A stretch of 64,000 nt of DNA from assembly GCF_036373705.1 (NCBI RefSeq), contig NC_089863.1, positions 24,539,917 through 24,603,916 on the forward strand. The letters are read 5' to 3'. The notes under the pieces were generated by a model. That model worked only from the letters and a program-made list of their open reading frames with translations. It had not been told where the DNA came from and did no database searches. A program made the translations under genes and the position numbers. Position 1 is the first letter of the stretch. Every line of letters begins with the position of its first letter. Below, piece by piece: positions 33,828-46,720 of the stretch. The stretch comes from Amia ocellicauda. Its lineage: Eukaryota; Chordata; Actinopteri; Amiiformes; Amiidae.

Positions 33828-36800
33828 TCACGGCTTATCGGGGCCGCCGGTCTTGCGGGCAGCGATGAAGGCCATGCCGTGGGTGCGGAAGTGCGTACTG
33901 AGGTCGGCCGCCCGCTCGAAGCGCCGGCGGCACACGCGGCACGCCAGCCGGTCCTCACCCTCCTCCGTGCAGCCGGGGGGCGGCGAGGACGAGGTGGGGG
34001 AGCCGGGCGAGGAGGAGGAGCTGAAGAAGACTGGTGGCGGGGCGGAGGGGTCCGGGGGGGAAGAGGCGCCGGCCGCGGTGGTGGAGGAGCTGGCAGGGGG
34101 TGGCGGTGCCGTGCCGGTGGGCGGGGCCTCGGGGGCGCGGACGCGATGCGTGATGAAGCGGTGCCGGTTGAGCGAGCCCAGTGAGGTGAAGCAGGCGCCG
34201 CACTGGGGGCACTGGCGTGAGGAGGCGTCGGGCCGGTGCTGCGGGATGTGCCGCAGGAAGGCGTCCTGGTCCTCCGTGGAGAAGCCGCAGGAGGCACAGC
34301 GGAACGCGCCGGGGTCCGGGGGCGAGGCCGAGGGCGAGGACGCTCCCGCCCCCCGCGCTCGCTTCACAGGGCTGCCGCCCGCGGCCCGGTCACGGCCCTC
34401 CGCCCTCTCCTCCGCCTCTCGGCCTCTTCCTCCCTCCTCACCCTCCTCCTCCTCCTCGCCGCCGCCTGAGCCGGGCCCCCCCTCCGTGTCCGAGGAGCTG
34501 TCAGCATTGCGGCCGGCAGTGGAGACGGGGGCCCCCCGCTTCCGTGACGATGGTGCGCCACCCTGCAGGGACGAGAAGAGAGAGGGAGGGGCATGCAAGC
34601 TGTGAGGCATATATCACGATACATGTTCTGATTCATTACATCACAATTCATTGTGCCATCACCATTTATTTCTCCTGGAACTTGAGATACGCAACTAAAC
34701 ATACACACAGGCTGCCCAGCGGCTCCCCTGCTTACTGCTGTCTATAGGATTGTAGTGAGTACTGCATTTGTGTGAATTCAACCACAGACTTTATTCATTC
34801 TCACATTTTACCAGCATAACAAAAATTATAATAAACATCGATTCTAGAGGTCAGAGTATCAATACAATATTGTGAAAAAGAGAGACACAAGGGGATGAAG
34901 GGAGAGGGATGGAGAGAGAGAGGGGGATGGAGCGCATACCTCATTGCCTGGCCTCGCTGCACTCTGGTCTCGGGTCCGGATGCCATGTCTGACCCGGATG
35001 TGTTTCTCCAGGATCAGACGGCTGCTGAAGGTCCGTTTCCCCTCAGTACAGTACCTGCAGAGCCACACACACACAACGCCATCAGAGCCACATACACACA
35101 ACGCCATCAGAGCCACACACACACACCCAGACACACACACGCATGGACACACAAAGACACACAGAGACAGAGACACATGCACACGCACAGACGCACACAG
35201 AGACACACAGACGCACACACACGCACGCATGCAAGCACACACGCACGCACAGACACACAGAGACAGAGACGCACACACACGCACGCATGCATGCACACAC
35301 AGACACAAAGAAACAGAGACACACACACACACAGCGCCATCAGAGCCACAGACACAGACACACACACAAACACACACAGTGCTGGCTCCAGTCTGGCCCC
35401 TATACTATACTTTATTACACTATAATATATTATACTTTACTATACTATATTACACTATACTATATTATACTTTACTATACTATATTAAAGTATACTATAC
35501 TATGCTCCAGTCAGTGTGTGAGGCGGGGCAGGCAGTACTCACTGGCAGTGGAAGACCCTCTTGATGCCCTCGTGATTGACGCGCACGTGGCGCCGCAGGC
35601 TGGGGGCGGAGCAGAAGGAGCGCTCGCACAGCGGGCACGGGAACTTCTTCACCGACTGCGGACACACGGGGACGGGGAGACTTTATTGCACTGCAGTGTT
35701 GCTGTGTTTATCAAGTGAGCCCTAGCAGTGTAACACTCCTCTCTGAGTCTGAGCAGGGAGTCTCATACTCTTTCCAGACAAAGAAACAGTTATTAGATAA
35801 AAGAAAACCATCTGCAGGCAATGAATCAAAGCCCAGTCTGAGCCGGCCTTGAATCTGTGCCTCAGCAGCGCACTTATCACAGAGAGCACAGATGTTCACC
35901 TTCCTGCAATGAAAAGGTAACTGATTCTCGCTTCACAGTGAGCAGACTAGTTCACTTCAATACTTGCAGCTGAGGCATTCTTGAGAAGAGGGACAAAACA
36001 GATTTTTTGTTCACTATTTCTTCTTTTTCATGAAATGATACCGATTTTTTGACAGACAAGACTATGAGCTACCACCAATTGAGGAAAAGGAACAACATTC
36101 TGACTTTTTTGTGAAAAGCTCTTTTTGTAATTGAGGGCCGATATTTGGTCAACTCTGTCAGACACTATCAAACTACATTTTATTCTGTTAAAAAACAACT
36201 TAAGAGAAGCTTGATTCATTGAAATATTTGATTGTAGTTAATGTGTTTGGAAATATGTGATACAAGTGTGTTATATACATTTATTTTTATACCTATAATT
36301 ACATGAAATCCTCCATCACCTAGTCTCTTTTTTAGATTAGATATTTTGTTAATAAATCAATATCAAATCTTAATGGTTATGGCTGACGGAGTTGTCAGTT
36401 TATGGTTGTGACCGTGATGAAATCATTATATTTTGTTATGTTACTCTTACCACAGCATCTGCAGCTCTTTTGCACTCAAAGGCTACAGGAACTGTGAATG
36501 GGGTCCTAAGAACATAGCTGTCTATGAATGTTCCTGATCTATAACCCTGTACAGTTTTTGTTGGAGGCCTTGCTTGAGCATAAATTAGATTATTTGTCAA
36601 ACATTACTCGGGCCATGTTTTTAACAAGCCTAACTTTCAGTAATTATGACTTTTTGAGAGATTTTAACATGTTTTTGAAATACCTTGCTTTGAGGTCTGC
36701 TGTGTTGTTCAGGGGATATTTCCATAATAACCCAATCAGTTGTAATCATATATGCATGTCACTTAGAGTAAAGACTTGATCACATATTCCAATTTCTAAT

Positions 36801-39800
36801 GACATTTTTACTTTAAATAATATAGTATGGTATTGCTGGATGAGTTTTGTCCCAATTCTTAAGAATGCCTGAGCTAAACAAATATGAAATAGAATAAACA
36901 AAGAGAATACAATGAGATAACAGAAGAATATGAAAGTCTTTCATCATTTACTTCTACAGTTCTGTACCCCACTGTTATTGTATGCTACTCGGTTAATGTA
37001 TAGCACACTGATTAGTAGTGTAGTATAGTTTAGTGTAGTATAGTTTACTGTAGTGCAGTGTGCTGTAGTTTACTGTAGTGTAGTATAGTTTACTGTAGTG
37101 CAGTGTACTGTGCTGTACTATAGTGTAGTGCAGTGTGCTGTAGTGTGCTGTGCTGCAGTGTGGTGCAGTAGTGCGGTGCACTGTATTGCAGTGTGCTGTA
37201 CTGTGCTGCGTGCTGTAGTGCAGTGTGCTGTACTGCGCTGCAGTGTCCTGACCTTGCCGTGCTCCTTCCTCATGTGTGCGATGTACTCGTCCTTCTCGCT
37301 GAAGCGCAGCACGCACTGCCGGCAGCTCCACTCCGAGGGGGCGGTGCGACGCGGGGCGGGGCGGCTGGCCCGGGCCTCGGGGGAGCTGGGGGGCTCGTCC
37401 TCGTCCTCCTCTTCCTCACCCTCCCCGTCCCCGTCCTCCTCCTCCTCCCTTCCCCGCTCCTGCTCCTTGTCCTCCTCCCCGTCGGAGCTGCTGTGCCGCG
37501 GCTCACTCTTGGTGGCCGAGAGGCGGCTGGCTTTGGGGGCGGAGGCAGCGCTGGAGGAGGAGGAGGAGGAGGGCGGGGGGGCGCGGGCTGGCGCTGGCGG
37601 GGGGGGCTCTGGCTTCACAGATATGCCACGGTGAGCCGTCTGGGGGAGGGAGGGGGAGGAGAGGAGGAAGACAGGGAATTGAATAATGCATTACAGAACA
37701 ATCACTACAATAATAATAATTCTACAGAGCTTTAGTACCAATTAATATTATTATTCCATATCATTCACTACTACAACCTACATACCTTAATTAAGTCCCT
37801 ATAACGTTTTCTATAGTATACTGCAGACCTCTGTGATGTACTGGGTCATTCTTCCAATAGGGTGCCCTTTTGTGTTCCTGTGCCATATTTTGTATAAAAT
37901 AGCAGATTATTTTCAAAGTAATTAATTTATCACAAAGGTTTCAGTAATTCCTATTCACAATAAAAACAAACTAAATTGCATTTAAAGTAAAAAATCTGAA
38001 ACAAATTAAAGGAAAAATCTGCATGTTGCAATGTCCCTATTGATCTCTTTACTAAGTCCTTTAAGAATATAACTCACTAAATCCGAATGTATTTTTAATA
38101 TATCTCACAATTATTACAAAATACAACTTAGTGCATTGTTTTTCAACTATAAATCCATAGAATACATCTATACATACTCTTTAACTATTTAGTACGGTCC
38201 ATGAATCCACCGTCAATGCTGTTACCAGATATAAACCCCTCTGCAGAATAATGAATTTTTGCTAGTTTGTCTGGGTTCATAAGGTACTTTATAAATATCA
38301 ACTCTGTTATGCAAAATTAAGAAAACAAATATATATCCAAAAATGTATAACTAGTTTAATAAACTCCAAAAAAGCCTTCACCTGAAGCGCACCATGTGTT
38401 GCCATGTGCTTTGACATGGGAAATAAAGGCCAGACTTTATGTAAGTCAATCCTGTTACCGTCAACTGTTACAGAGTTGATACAAAATATAGGAAAAACAG
38501 GAATTCATGGCTTTTAATTTACAGGTTTTCTGCTGTTAAGCTTGGCAAAAGTTAACTTAAAATGTTCTGTTTCTGATATAAAAGATTTCCCAAAATACAA
38601 ACTATTTTGAAAAATGTTCACAAGCTCCAAAAGGCACCCTATTGGAATAATGACCCTACTACAGTAGTACAATAAATACTGTGTGCAGCTTGTGATATAC
38701 TATAGTACACGTTTATACTATAGTAACATGTGATATACTATAGTACACTATTGAATACTGTACTATCTTGTAATGTGCTATAGTTCTACAACAAATACTA
38801 TGGTACAGTGTTCTATACTGTACTACCTTGTATTATAGTTATTACTAGATTACAACAAATACTAAAATACACTGCTTTATACCATATTACACTTTTATAC
38901 AATAGTATACTGTAGTAACTCTTGATATACTATAGTACACTTGTATATTGTAGCATCTCGTATTTACTACAGTACTACATGTACACTGAAACATACTGCT
39001 TACTATACTCAAACATACTTTCACATGCAGACAGTTTCTCTAGGATTCTCTAGCATTCGAGTTATTATTGTTATTTATAATTATTATTATTATCATCATT
39101 ATTACTACATTACATAGCAGACACACTTACTCTATAAAATATAGACCCAACATGAAACCACGTGTGTGTGTGTGTATGTAGTGTGTATGTAGTGTGTAGT
39201 GCATTTGTGAGTTTATGTAGTGTGTGTGTGAGTGAGTGTGTAGTGTGTATGTAGTGCGTAATGCGTTTGTGAGTGTATGTAGTGTGTGTGTAGGTAGTAG
39301 TGTGTACTGTGTGTGTGAGTGAGTGACTGAGTGTGTGTGTGAGTGTGTATGTAGTGTGTGTGTGAGTGTGTAAGTAGTGTGTAATGCGTTTGTGAGTGTA
39401 TGTAGTGTGTGTGTGTGTGTGAGTGTGTAGGTAGTAGTGTGTAGTGTGTGTGTGTGAGTGAGTGAGTGTGTCTGTGTGAGTGTGTAGTGTGTGGGTATAT
39501 AGTGTGTATGTAGTGTGCGTGTACCTTAATATGCTCCATCATGGAGCCCTTCTGCGCGTACAGCTTGGTGCAGTCAGGACACTTGAACACGTGGACCTTC
39601 TGCTTGGCCAGGTGGGTGTCGAAGTGCATGTAGAGCAAAGGCTTCTGGGTGAAGACCGTGTCGCACATCACACACTTATAAATCATCCTGCGGACAGACG
39701 GACCGGCAGTTATAGACACGGACAGGCAGACAGTAAGACACCATTATGATTTAGACACCATTTTTATACTCAAAACAACGTTGTTTTCAAAATTAATCTG

Positions 39801-40824
39801 GCTTATAAACACTAACAAAAATCATATATACGAATCCCCAGAATGTTCTATTTAAAACACAAAAAAACACAGATGTTTACAAATAATCGTTCAAGAGATG
39901 TCTTGAAGCCAGACAAAACCACACGGCAAAACAACAAAAACAAACTACAATCGTGCAGTCAGGTTGTGTGTTGAATACATCTCGGACTATTACTTCTGCG
40001 TATTTCTCAATCTTAGCGGTTTTCTTTTGTGTCAGTTCTGTAATTTGGGCTGAAACGGGGATTCTGACATCTGCACTGACCATCTGATATAAACTAGAAA
40101 CGTCTTAATCTGTACCTTCAGCCCCTCGCATTTACATTCTCGTGATAAACGTCTGCCCCCCTCTTCCAAATCACTGTCGTAACTGTCTACAATACTGAAC
40201 AATGTGCCCAATTACAAGTTTACAACACTAAAATGCTTAATTAAGTTTTATCGGTCTCTGCAGCAGTAAAATGTTCAAAACGTCCCTCATTTGACTCCCA
40301 TTAACAGCGCTCTCATGTAGTGAGCACTTTCAGCGAGACGGTATTTTTGCCATTTCCCAGGTTCCTATTTTCTAACCAATACAAAAAAATCTGTTTGTTT
40401 TAAAAGCTTTCTGATTGGTTAACACTCACAAAAAACCTCTCTGCTATTGGTTAAGAAACACTAAAGCAAAAAACATTTGTGACACTTTATATTGAAAAAC
40501 AAGAAGAATGTTAAGAATGTTGCATAAAGCATTTTTAAAAAGCAGGGTTCTTGCAAACATTTTTATCCGAATAACTCAAATCGACAGAATACTCGATTAC
40601 TAAAATAGTCATTAGTGACAGCCCTAAGACAAGACAGGACAGGACAGGACAAGACAAGACAGACACTGCGACAGACAGGCAGGCAGGCAGACAGATAGAC
40701 AGAGAGAGACAGGGAGGCAGGCAGAGAGATAGAAAGTCATAGAGAGAGAGGCAGACAAAGACAGGCAGACAGAGAGAGTGACAGACAGGCAGGCAGAGAG
40801 ACCGAGAGAGGCAGACAAGCAGAC

Positions 40825-40858
<34 letters not shown>

Positions 40859-43800
40859 AGGCAGGCAGCGTACTTTGCCTGTGGGGTGCCCAGGGTGGGG
40901 TGCTGGCTGCTGATGTGGGCGTGGGCGCTGGGCGCAGACTTGAAGGCCATGGGGCAGCTGGGGCACTTGTGGAAGACCTCGCAGTGGGCTGTCTGGATGT
41001 GCGACTTGATGGAGCTAAGGCCCCCAAACACCACCTGGCAGCTCGAGCACCTGGAGGGTGGGGCAAGCACACAGTCAGCGTGTCAGTCAGGGTATCGGGC
41101 AGGGTGTAGGCGTGTCAGGGTGCGTGGGTGTGTGTGTGGGGGTTCTTACTTGTATCCGATGCGGCGGGCGAAGTGCAGGCAGGCCTCCTCCAGGTGGGTC
41201 TGGAAGCTGGCAGGCCGGGCGATGCCGCCACACTCTGGGCACACATGGGGCGAGCGGTGCTTGTGGACGCGCTGGTGAGCCGCCGCACTGCACGGGTTGG
41301 GCAGCATCATGGCGGGAGAGCATAGCATACAGCTCTAAGGGAGGGAGGGAGGGAGAGAGAGAGCAACAGAGGGAGGGAGGGGGGACGGAGAGAGAGAGTG
41401 TCAGTGTCACTAAGACAGACCGACTGACCGGCAGGATCAAAGTAAGATGATAAACAGTGAGACAGACAGACATGCTGACAGCAACACACACACACACACA
41501 CACACACAAGGGCACCCAAAGACAATCCCACACAGAGGTTGTCCAACACAATAAAGGCCACTGCACAACACAGAGATTATAATAATATTAATAATAATAG
41601 GCTAATAATAACACACACAAAAAAAAACTTGCACACACTTCAAAAGGATATGGATTGAACTGAAATCGATCTGTACTGAAAATTCCCAAAGATGCACCCA
41701 AAGGAAAAGGCTATCACACTGTGCTTATCAATTATTTCCCTACTTTATCATTTTCCCAATGTTCATTTGCAGCAATGTTTAGGCTACATAAAGAACATGT
41801 CTGCTTTAAATATATAATAGTATAATACAAGAGAATATATAAAGTCGAGTAAGCTATCCCGCTATCACATCTCCCAGTCGAAAAAAAAAATCCTGAAACC
41901 CTTCAAAGAACAAATCTCCTGGTCACAATTATCCTCCTTCCATAAATATTTGCATATATGTGTGTTTACTGTGATTATTCAAGATAGTGGTGCTCTATCT
42001 GCCCTTCCAAGCTGTAAATAACGTAAACAAGCAATAGACTGTTGAAAAGGGATCAAATAAATCTTTACTGCATTCAATACAGACTGTATAATTGGACCTT
42101 CCGCATGAAACGGTGCATTTTATTGCACTGTTGTCACTTTCAATGACGAAAAAAATGCGTCAAAGGCAGACAACCGACACCAAACAGAGGTGACCCTCAC
42201 CGCGTTCGAGGTGGCCTTGACCTCCTGGAAGTGGGCGACCAGCTGCGCCTTGCCCCCGAACTGCACCCTGCACTCCGGGCACTTGAAGTTGTGGTACTGC
42301 AGCACCTCGCCCTTCTTGCAGGGCAGGGGCAGCACGGCCTGGGGTCCCTCGCTGGGTTTGCGTGCTGGGCTGGACTGGGGTGCCGGGTGTCCCCCCTTGG
42401 CTGGGCTTGGGGCCACGGGGGTGGAGGGGACCGCCGAGCCCCCGGCGGCCACTGCCACCCCCACTGCCCCGGGGGCCGAGGAAGAGGAGGTGAGGGAGGA
42501 GGAGGACACTGAAGGGGAGAGCATGCCTACGGGGTGGAAGCAGAGAGAAAGAGAGAGAGGAATCTGTGTTTGTGAGTTTGTAATTGTTTTGCTTTTGTTA
42601 TTCGAGAGAGAGAGAGGGAGAGGGTGAGGGGGCAGAGGGAGGGAGACACACACACACGCTCCTCACTCACCGATGGGCGTGGTGTCCTGCTGGCCGATCA
42701 TCTGCTCCATGGACACGGGCCGCATGACCAGGTGCGAGCACTGCATGACCAGGCCGCGCTCCTTGTGCTCCCGCGCATGCAGCAGCAGGCTGCACTTGTT
42801 GAAGAAGGCCAGCCGCTTGGCGCAGTGGTTGCAGGTGACCTCGATGCGCAGCGAGCGCCGGTCGTAGTGCCGGGCCAGTGAGCGCTCCAGGGCAAAGCAG
42901 TCGCCGCACTCCAGGCAGCGGTAGCCGTTGGCGGGCAGCGGCAGGCTCCACTCCGGGGGCGGCGGCACCGAGAGGTCGGGCCGGTAGCTGGGCAGCAGGT
43001 TCTTGCTGTTCAGGATCTTGTTGAAGGCTTCCACCAGGCTGGACTGGCTGCGGGAGATGACTGCACCGCTGCTGTTCACGATCGAGGCCGGCTTGGAGCC
43101 CTGGGTGCCGCCGGTCACTTGCTTCGGCGCCACCGAGCGCACGCTGATCCCGCCGCTGACACCGAACTTGGCCACCACGGGAGAGGAGGAGGAGGAGGAC
43201 GAGGAGGAGGAGGAGGTGGTGGAGGTGGAAGCGGAGGAGGAGAGGGCGGAAGAGAGGGCGGATCTGTTCTTCTCCGTGGAGGCGGGAGATTGTGCCATCT
43301 TGTTCTGGGCCTTGCTGGCGGCGACCAGCATGGCGGAGCTGGCATCCTGCAGTGTGGACACGGGCAAGATGGCGGCTTTGGCCCGAGGGCGTGGGGTCAG
43401 GGCTGCTGCCGCCGCCTGCTGCGGAGGAGGAGGAGCGGCGGGGTGCGGTTTTCCCACGGGCGCCCGGCGGCTCTTCCCGCTCTGTGGCGCGGCCGTCTTC
43501 TTCCCAGAGCCCTTCGTGGCCGAGGACGCCGATGCCCCCTTGGCGGCCCCTGCCCCGCCCTTGCCCGCCACCCGGGTGACGGTGCGAGTGATGCTGCCCG
43601 TGGGCGTCTTGATGGTTTTGATCCGGACCTTCAGGGGCCGAGAAGAGAGGGACGTGGAGGGAGCAGAGGAAGAAGAGGAGGAGGAGGGAGGTGGGAGGGA
43701 AGGGGGTTTGGAAGAGGGACTTTGACCGCTGCTGGCCACCGCCACCCCTTTGCCTCCTCCTCCGCCTCGCTCCGCCTCCCCATCCTCCACCTCCATCGCT

Positions 43801-45545
43801 TCCTCCTCCATTTCCTCCTCCTCCTCGCTCTCCATCTCCTGGCCACTCCTCTTCACCTCCCCCACCACCTCCCCGTCACCCATCCCTTCTTCTCCCTCCT
43901 CAGATTCCTCCTCCACCTCCCCCTCCTCCTCCTCTTCTTCCTCCTCCTCCTCCTCCTCCTCCTCCTCCTCCTCTTCTTCTTCTTCCTCTTCCTCCTCCTC
44001 CTCTCTCATCTCTCCCTCCTCCCTCCCAGTGGCGGGAGTGATGGAGACAGAGTTCGTGGTCAGAGCGGGAGGAGCGGGGGAGTCTGTAGTAGCCGCAGCG
44101 GAGGTTGTAGTAGCGGCGGAGTTAGTAGTGGTGTTGGAGTTCAAGGAGCTGCCAACACAAGCAGCCAGTGTTGGTGGATTGGGGAGCTCGGAATCGGGGC
44201 TCTCCGGGGAATCCCTCTCCTCGATGACATGCTCCGGGTTCTTATCCCGTGGGTCCAGCGGCTCACCGGAGTGGGAGGAGGAGGTCGCTGGTGGGAGGGC
44301 AGGGGAAGGGAGGCCATCTCTGGATTTGGGGGAGTGGGGCCGGGGGGCCAGGGGAGAGCGAGCCCGGGATGGTGGCGGCGGCGGCGGAGGAGGAGGAGGA
44401 AGAGGGGGGGGAGAGGAGGAGGGAGGGGGCAGCGATGGGGAGAGAGGGCCAGGGGGGAGGGCCGGGGAATCGGGGCCCTCCTGGATGACCAGATCCGGGT
44501 CCGAGTCGGAGTCCTCGGAGTCCAGGGGCTGGAACGGGGATGCCCTGCCCTTCCCGTTGAAGGGAGGGTGGGCGGAAGAGGAGGAAGAGAGGGAGGGGGT
44601 CCCCGGGTTCAGCAGATTAACGGCAGAGAGAGGGGAGGAGGAAGAGGAGGAGGAGAAGGAAGGGAGGGGGTTCGGCGGCTTGGGAGGAGGAAATAAAGGA
44701 GAGGACATAGCCACGGTGACCCCGGGGACGAGGGCAGAGGCAGCGGAGGCGAAAGACAGAGCGGACGTCTCCCCTTGTGCCGGCTCTTCCACGCCTGGGG
44801 GGCCACTCTGGTGCAGCTGGAGCTGCTGCTGGAGCTGCTTCTGCTGTTGCATGAGCAGCATCTTCCGAGCCTTGCCCACCGTGTCGGCCGGGCCCTGGGC
44901 CATCAGCGGCTTCAGTTTGTTGAAGATGTTGACGTTGTGTTTGCTGCCGCCCCCGGCCGCTGAGCTCTCGGATGCCCCGCCGGTCCTGGGTGGGGAGGGC
45001 GGCCACAGCTCCCCATTAGAGACCTGGGCTGGGCCGAGGGGCCGGAGGGAGGGGTCCGAGGGGTTTGCCCCCACCGCAAACCCGTTCTGGCTCACCGCCG
45101 ACTCCGAGGACCCCCGGCCGCTCAGGCCCTGCCCCGCTCCACCTCCCGTCTCCGCCCCGCCTCGGTCCCTCTCTCTGTCCTGCCGCTCGGGGTCCTGCTC
45201 CACATCGCCAAAGCTCTCCGGGCGCACCCTGTTCTTCACGATCACGCTCACCACCGAGGGGTCGGAGGGCAGGGCGGGGGCGAGCGGCACGTTCTGGTGG
45301 TGGTGGTGGTGCTGGTGGTGATGGTGGGGGTGGTGGTGGTGGTCGCTGGGGGGGCTCGAGGGACCACCTCCCCCCCCGCCTCCTCCAGCCCCTCCCCCGC
45401 CGCCACCTCCGCCCTGCTTCACCATGCCGCCGTGGTTGGCGTGGTGGCCCTCGGCCTCCTCGGGCGCCGACCCGATGGCCTCCATATCAGGGATGTCGAA
45501 GGCTGCCAAGAGGTCGTCGAAATCTGGGGTCTTCATATCCCCCAT
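33828..45545 (-). CDS. znf687: zinc finger protein 687
   Basis: Nuclear multi-zinc-finger protein; with ZNF592 and ZMYND8 its family forms a chromatin-associated complex. Coding exons on the minus strand: 45545-42671, 42526-42201, 41334-41150, 41050-40874, 39687-39525, 37639-37253, 35655-35543, 35054-34940, 34562-33828. They sum to 1692 codons including the stop. The start [20 protein letters not shown] at 45545 is the family N-terminus; an upstream in-frame ATG at 45653 lies before the acceptor at 45565, in intron. Motifs shared with human ZNF687 from memory: [124 protein letters not shown], and a final [16 protein letters not shown]2H2 fingers lie mainly after residue 870. The protein is far longer than human (about 1237) through Ser-, Pro-, His-, Gly- and Glu-rich expansions in the first exon, including about 30 Glu near residues 512-542. 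Confidence 0.93.
35090..35380 (+). repeat. degenerate ACAC/ACGC tandem repeat
   Basis: CACACACGCACGCATGCACA-like repeats fill part of a ZNF687 intron, followed by one reverse copy of the ACTGGAGCCAG composite motif near 35380-35410. Confidence 0.85.
35656..37252 (-). other. ZNF687 intron, AT-rich
   Basis: No coding exon or recognised element. A TAGTG/CAGTG/CTGTA low-complexity stretch at 37015-37245 precedes the exon ending at 37253. Confidence 0.6.
37640..39524 (-). other. ZNF687 intron, AT-rich with low-complexity tracts
   Basis: Contains degenerate CTATAGTACAC-type repeats (about 38690-38990) and GTGTGTAGTGTGTATGTAGT-type repeats (39160-39520), the latter reaching the exon border. No gene seen. 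Confidence 0.65.
40621..40868 (+). repeat. ACAG/GCAG tetranucleotide-rich repeat
   Basis: Degenerate GACAGGCAGGCAGACAGA units abut the donor of a ZNF687 exon at 40874. Confidence 0.88.
43915..44010 (-). repeat. coding GAG/GAA repeat (poly-Glu) in ZNF687
   Basis: A trinucleotide-type tract encodes about 30 consecutive acidic residues in the first coding exon. The mix of GAG and GAA suggests a long-standing tract rather than a fresh pure expansion. Large antisense open frames over this exon come from it. Confidence 0.85.
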
Positions 45546-46299
45546 AGTCGGATCAGGGACAGAATCTGAGGCAGGGAGGGGGCGTGGCACAAGAGAGAGA
45601 GAGAGAGAGAGAGATGAGAAGAGGAATGGGGGGGAAGAGAGAGAGGGAAACACTAATTATTAACCATTATCCCCCATCAGCCCGTGCTGTACTTTCTCTA
45701 CACTGTGTAACATTTGGAGGAAGTGACTGATCTCAGTTCCAGTATGTTTACAAGGCCGTTTGAATGTATAGATATCGGGCGCAATATACGTAATAAAGCG
45801 AAATTATTGATCGATTAAACGTATTGGTTTTGCTGAACAGACATGTGATCATTGCACATGCGTACACTCCCACACCTGCAACTGCACAGTGATGTTTTGA
45901 GTGCTCTACATCTCTTGAACCCATTACGGTGACTGTGGTTTCCGTTGCGGAATATATCAGTGAGCTCACACACATGAATACAATTCATACATAAAGGGGA
46001 CACAAGCCCGACTGTACAGTGTCGTGCTATGCATATTAAAATAATAGCACAATCCACGCGTTTTGTGACGTGCCCGTTATCTACGCGTCTCCACCAGAAG
46101 TTACACAAAAATGCGCTTTTATTTATTTAGCCACACTTGTTACGGGTCAACGGTTACTCACCGCTTACTCGCAGTGATAGCTGCTACTAAGTCACTACTA
46201 CTGACGCGATTGGTGTTGGTCGCTATAAAAACACATGAATCGTGGGGTGGGGGGGTTGCGTTTTTTATTATTTCTGACATCTTAAAGAAAGGAAAGGTA

Positions 46300-46720
46300 C
46301 TCACGAAAGTAGGGAAAGGCGAGGAGAGTGGTGTGGATTAGCGGGAGCCGGGAAAAGGAAGCAGGAAGGGGGTCATTTATTGATTTATTGACACCGAAAG
46401 ACGAGCAAAGTTTGCCTCTGTGTGGGTCCGCCGCCGCCGCCGCTTCAGACGCGGATCTGACCAGCAGGGTCACGCAAAACGGAGCGGACGTTTTTGGAGG
46501 CCGAAGCGGGGGTGCGGGCGTTTTAAAGGGGGGCCGGGGAAACGGGGGCGCATTTAAGGGTGCGCTGGTCTAATCCCGGCGGGGGAGACGCGGTATTTGT
46601 CGGTGTTTGGGGGGTGAAATAACGTGTTTGTTTACCTGACGCTGAGATTCCAGTCTCGCCGAGCTCCCGTCGCAGCGCCTGAATTTCCCGTCACCTGACG
46701 CGCGTAGGTCCTGTCAGCTC
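46300..46720 (-). promoter_or_regulatory. znf687: ZNF687 CpG-rich promoter with two candidate noncoding first exons
   Basis: Two good minus-strand donors precede the acceptor at 45565: GTCAG|GTAAAC with exon end 46636, and TTTC|GTGAGTACC with exon end 46305. The 46400-46720 sequence is rich in CpG, including CCGCCGCCGCCGC near 46429-46443. Either donor would splice 5'UTR to the coding exon, suggesting alternative promoters or first exons. Confidence 0.55.

Noticed and set aside
33750..34747. Plus-strand open frames over the last ZNF687 exon
   Set aside because: They are antisense to a GC-rich zinc-finger exon whose own frame matches the family to its last residues.
43119..44696. 525- and 523-codon plus-strand open frames over ZNF687
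   Set aside because: They are antisense shadows of the large GC-rich first coding exon, with composition explained by poly-Glu, poly-Ser and poly-Pro codons and no recognisable domain.
45546..45653. Upstream ATG giving ZNF687 a 36-residue N-terminal extension (MFPSLSS...)
   Set aside because: The splice acceptor at 45565 places most of this in intron, and [13 protein letters not shown] is the conserved family start.
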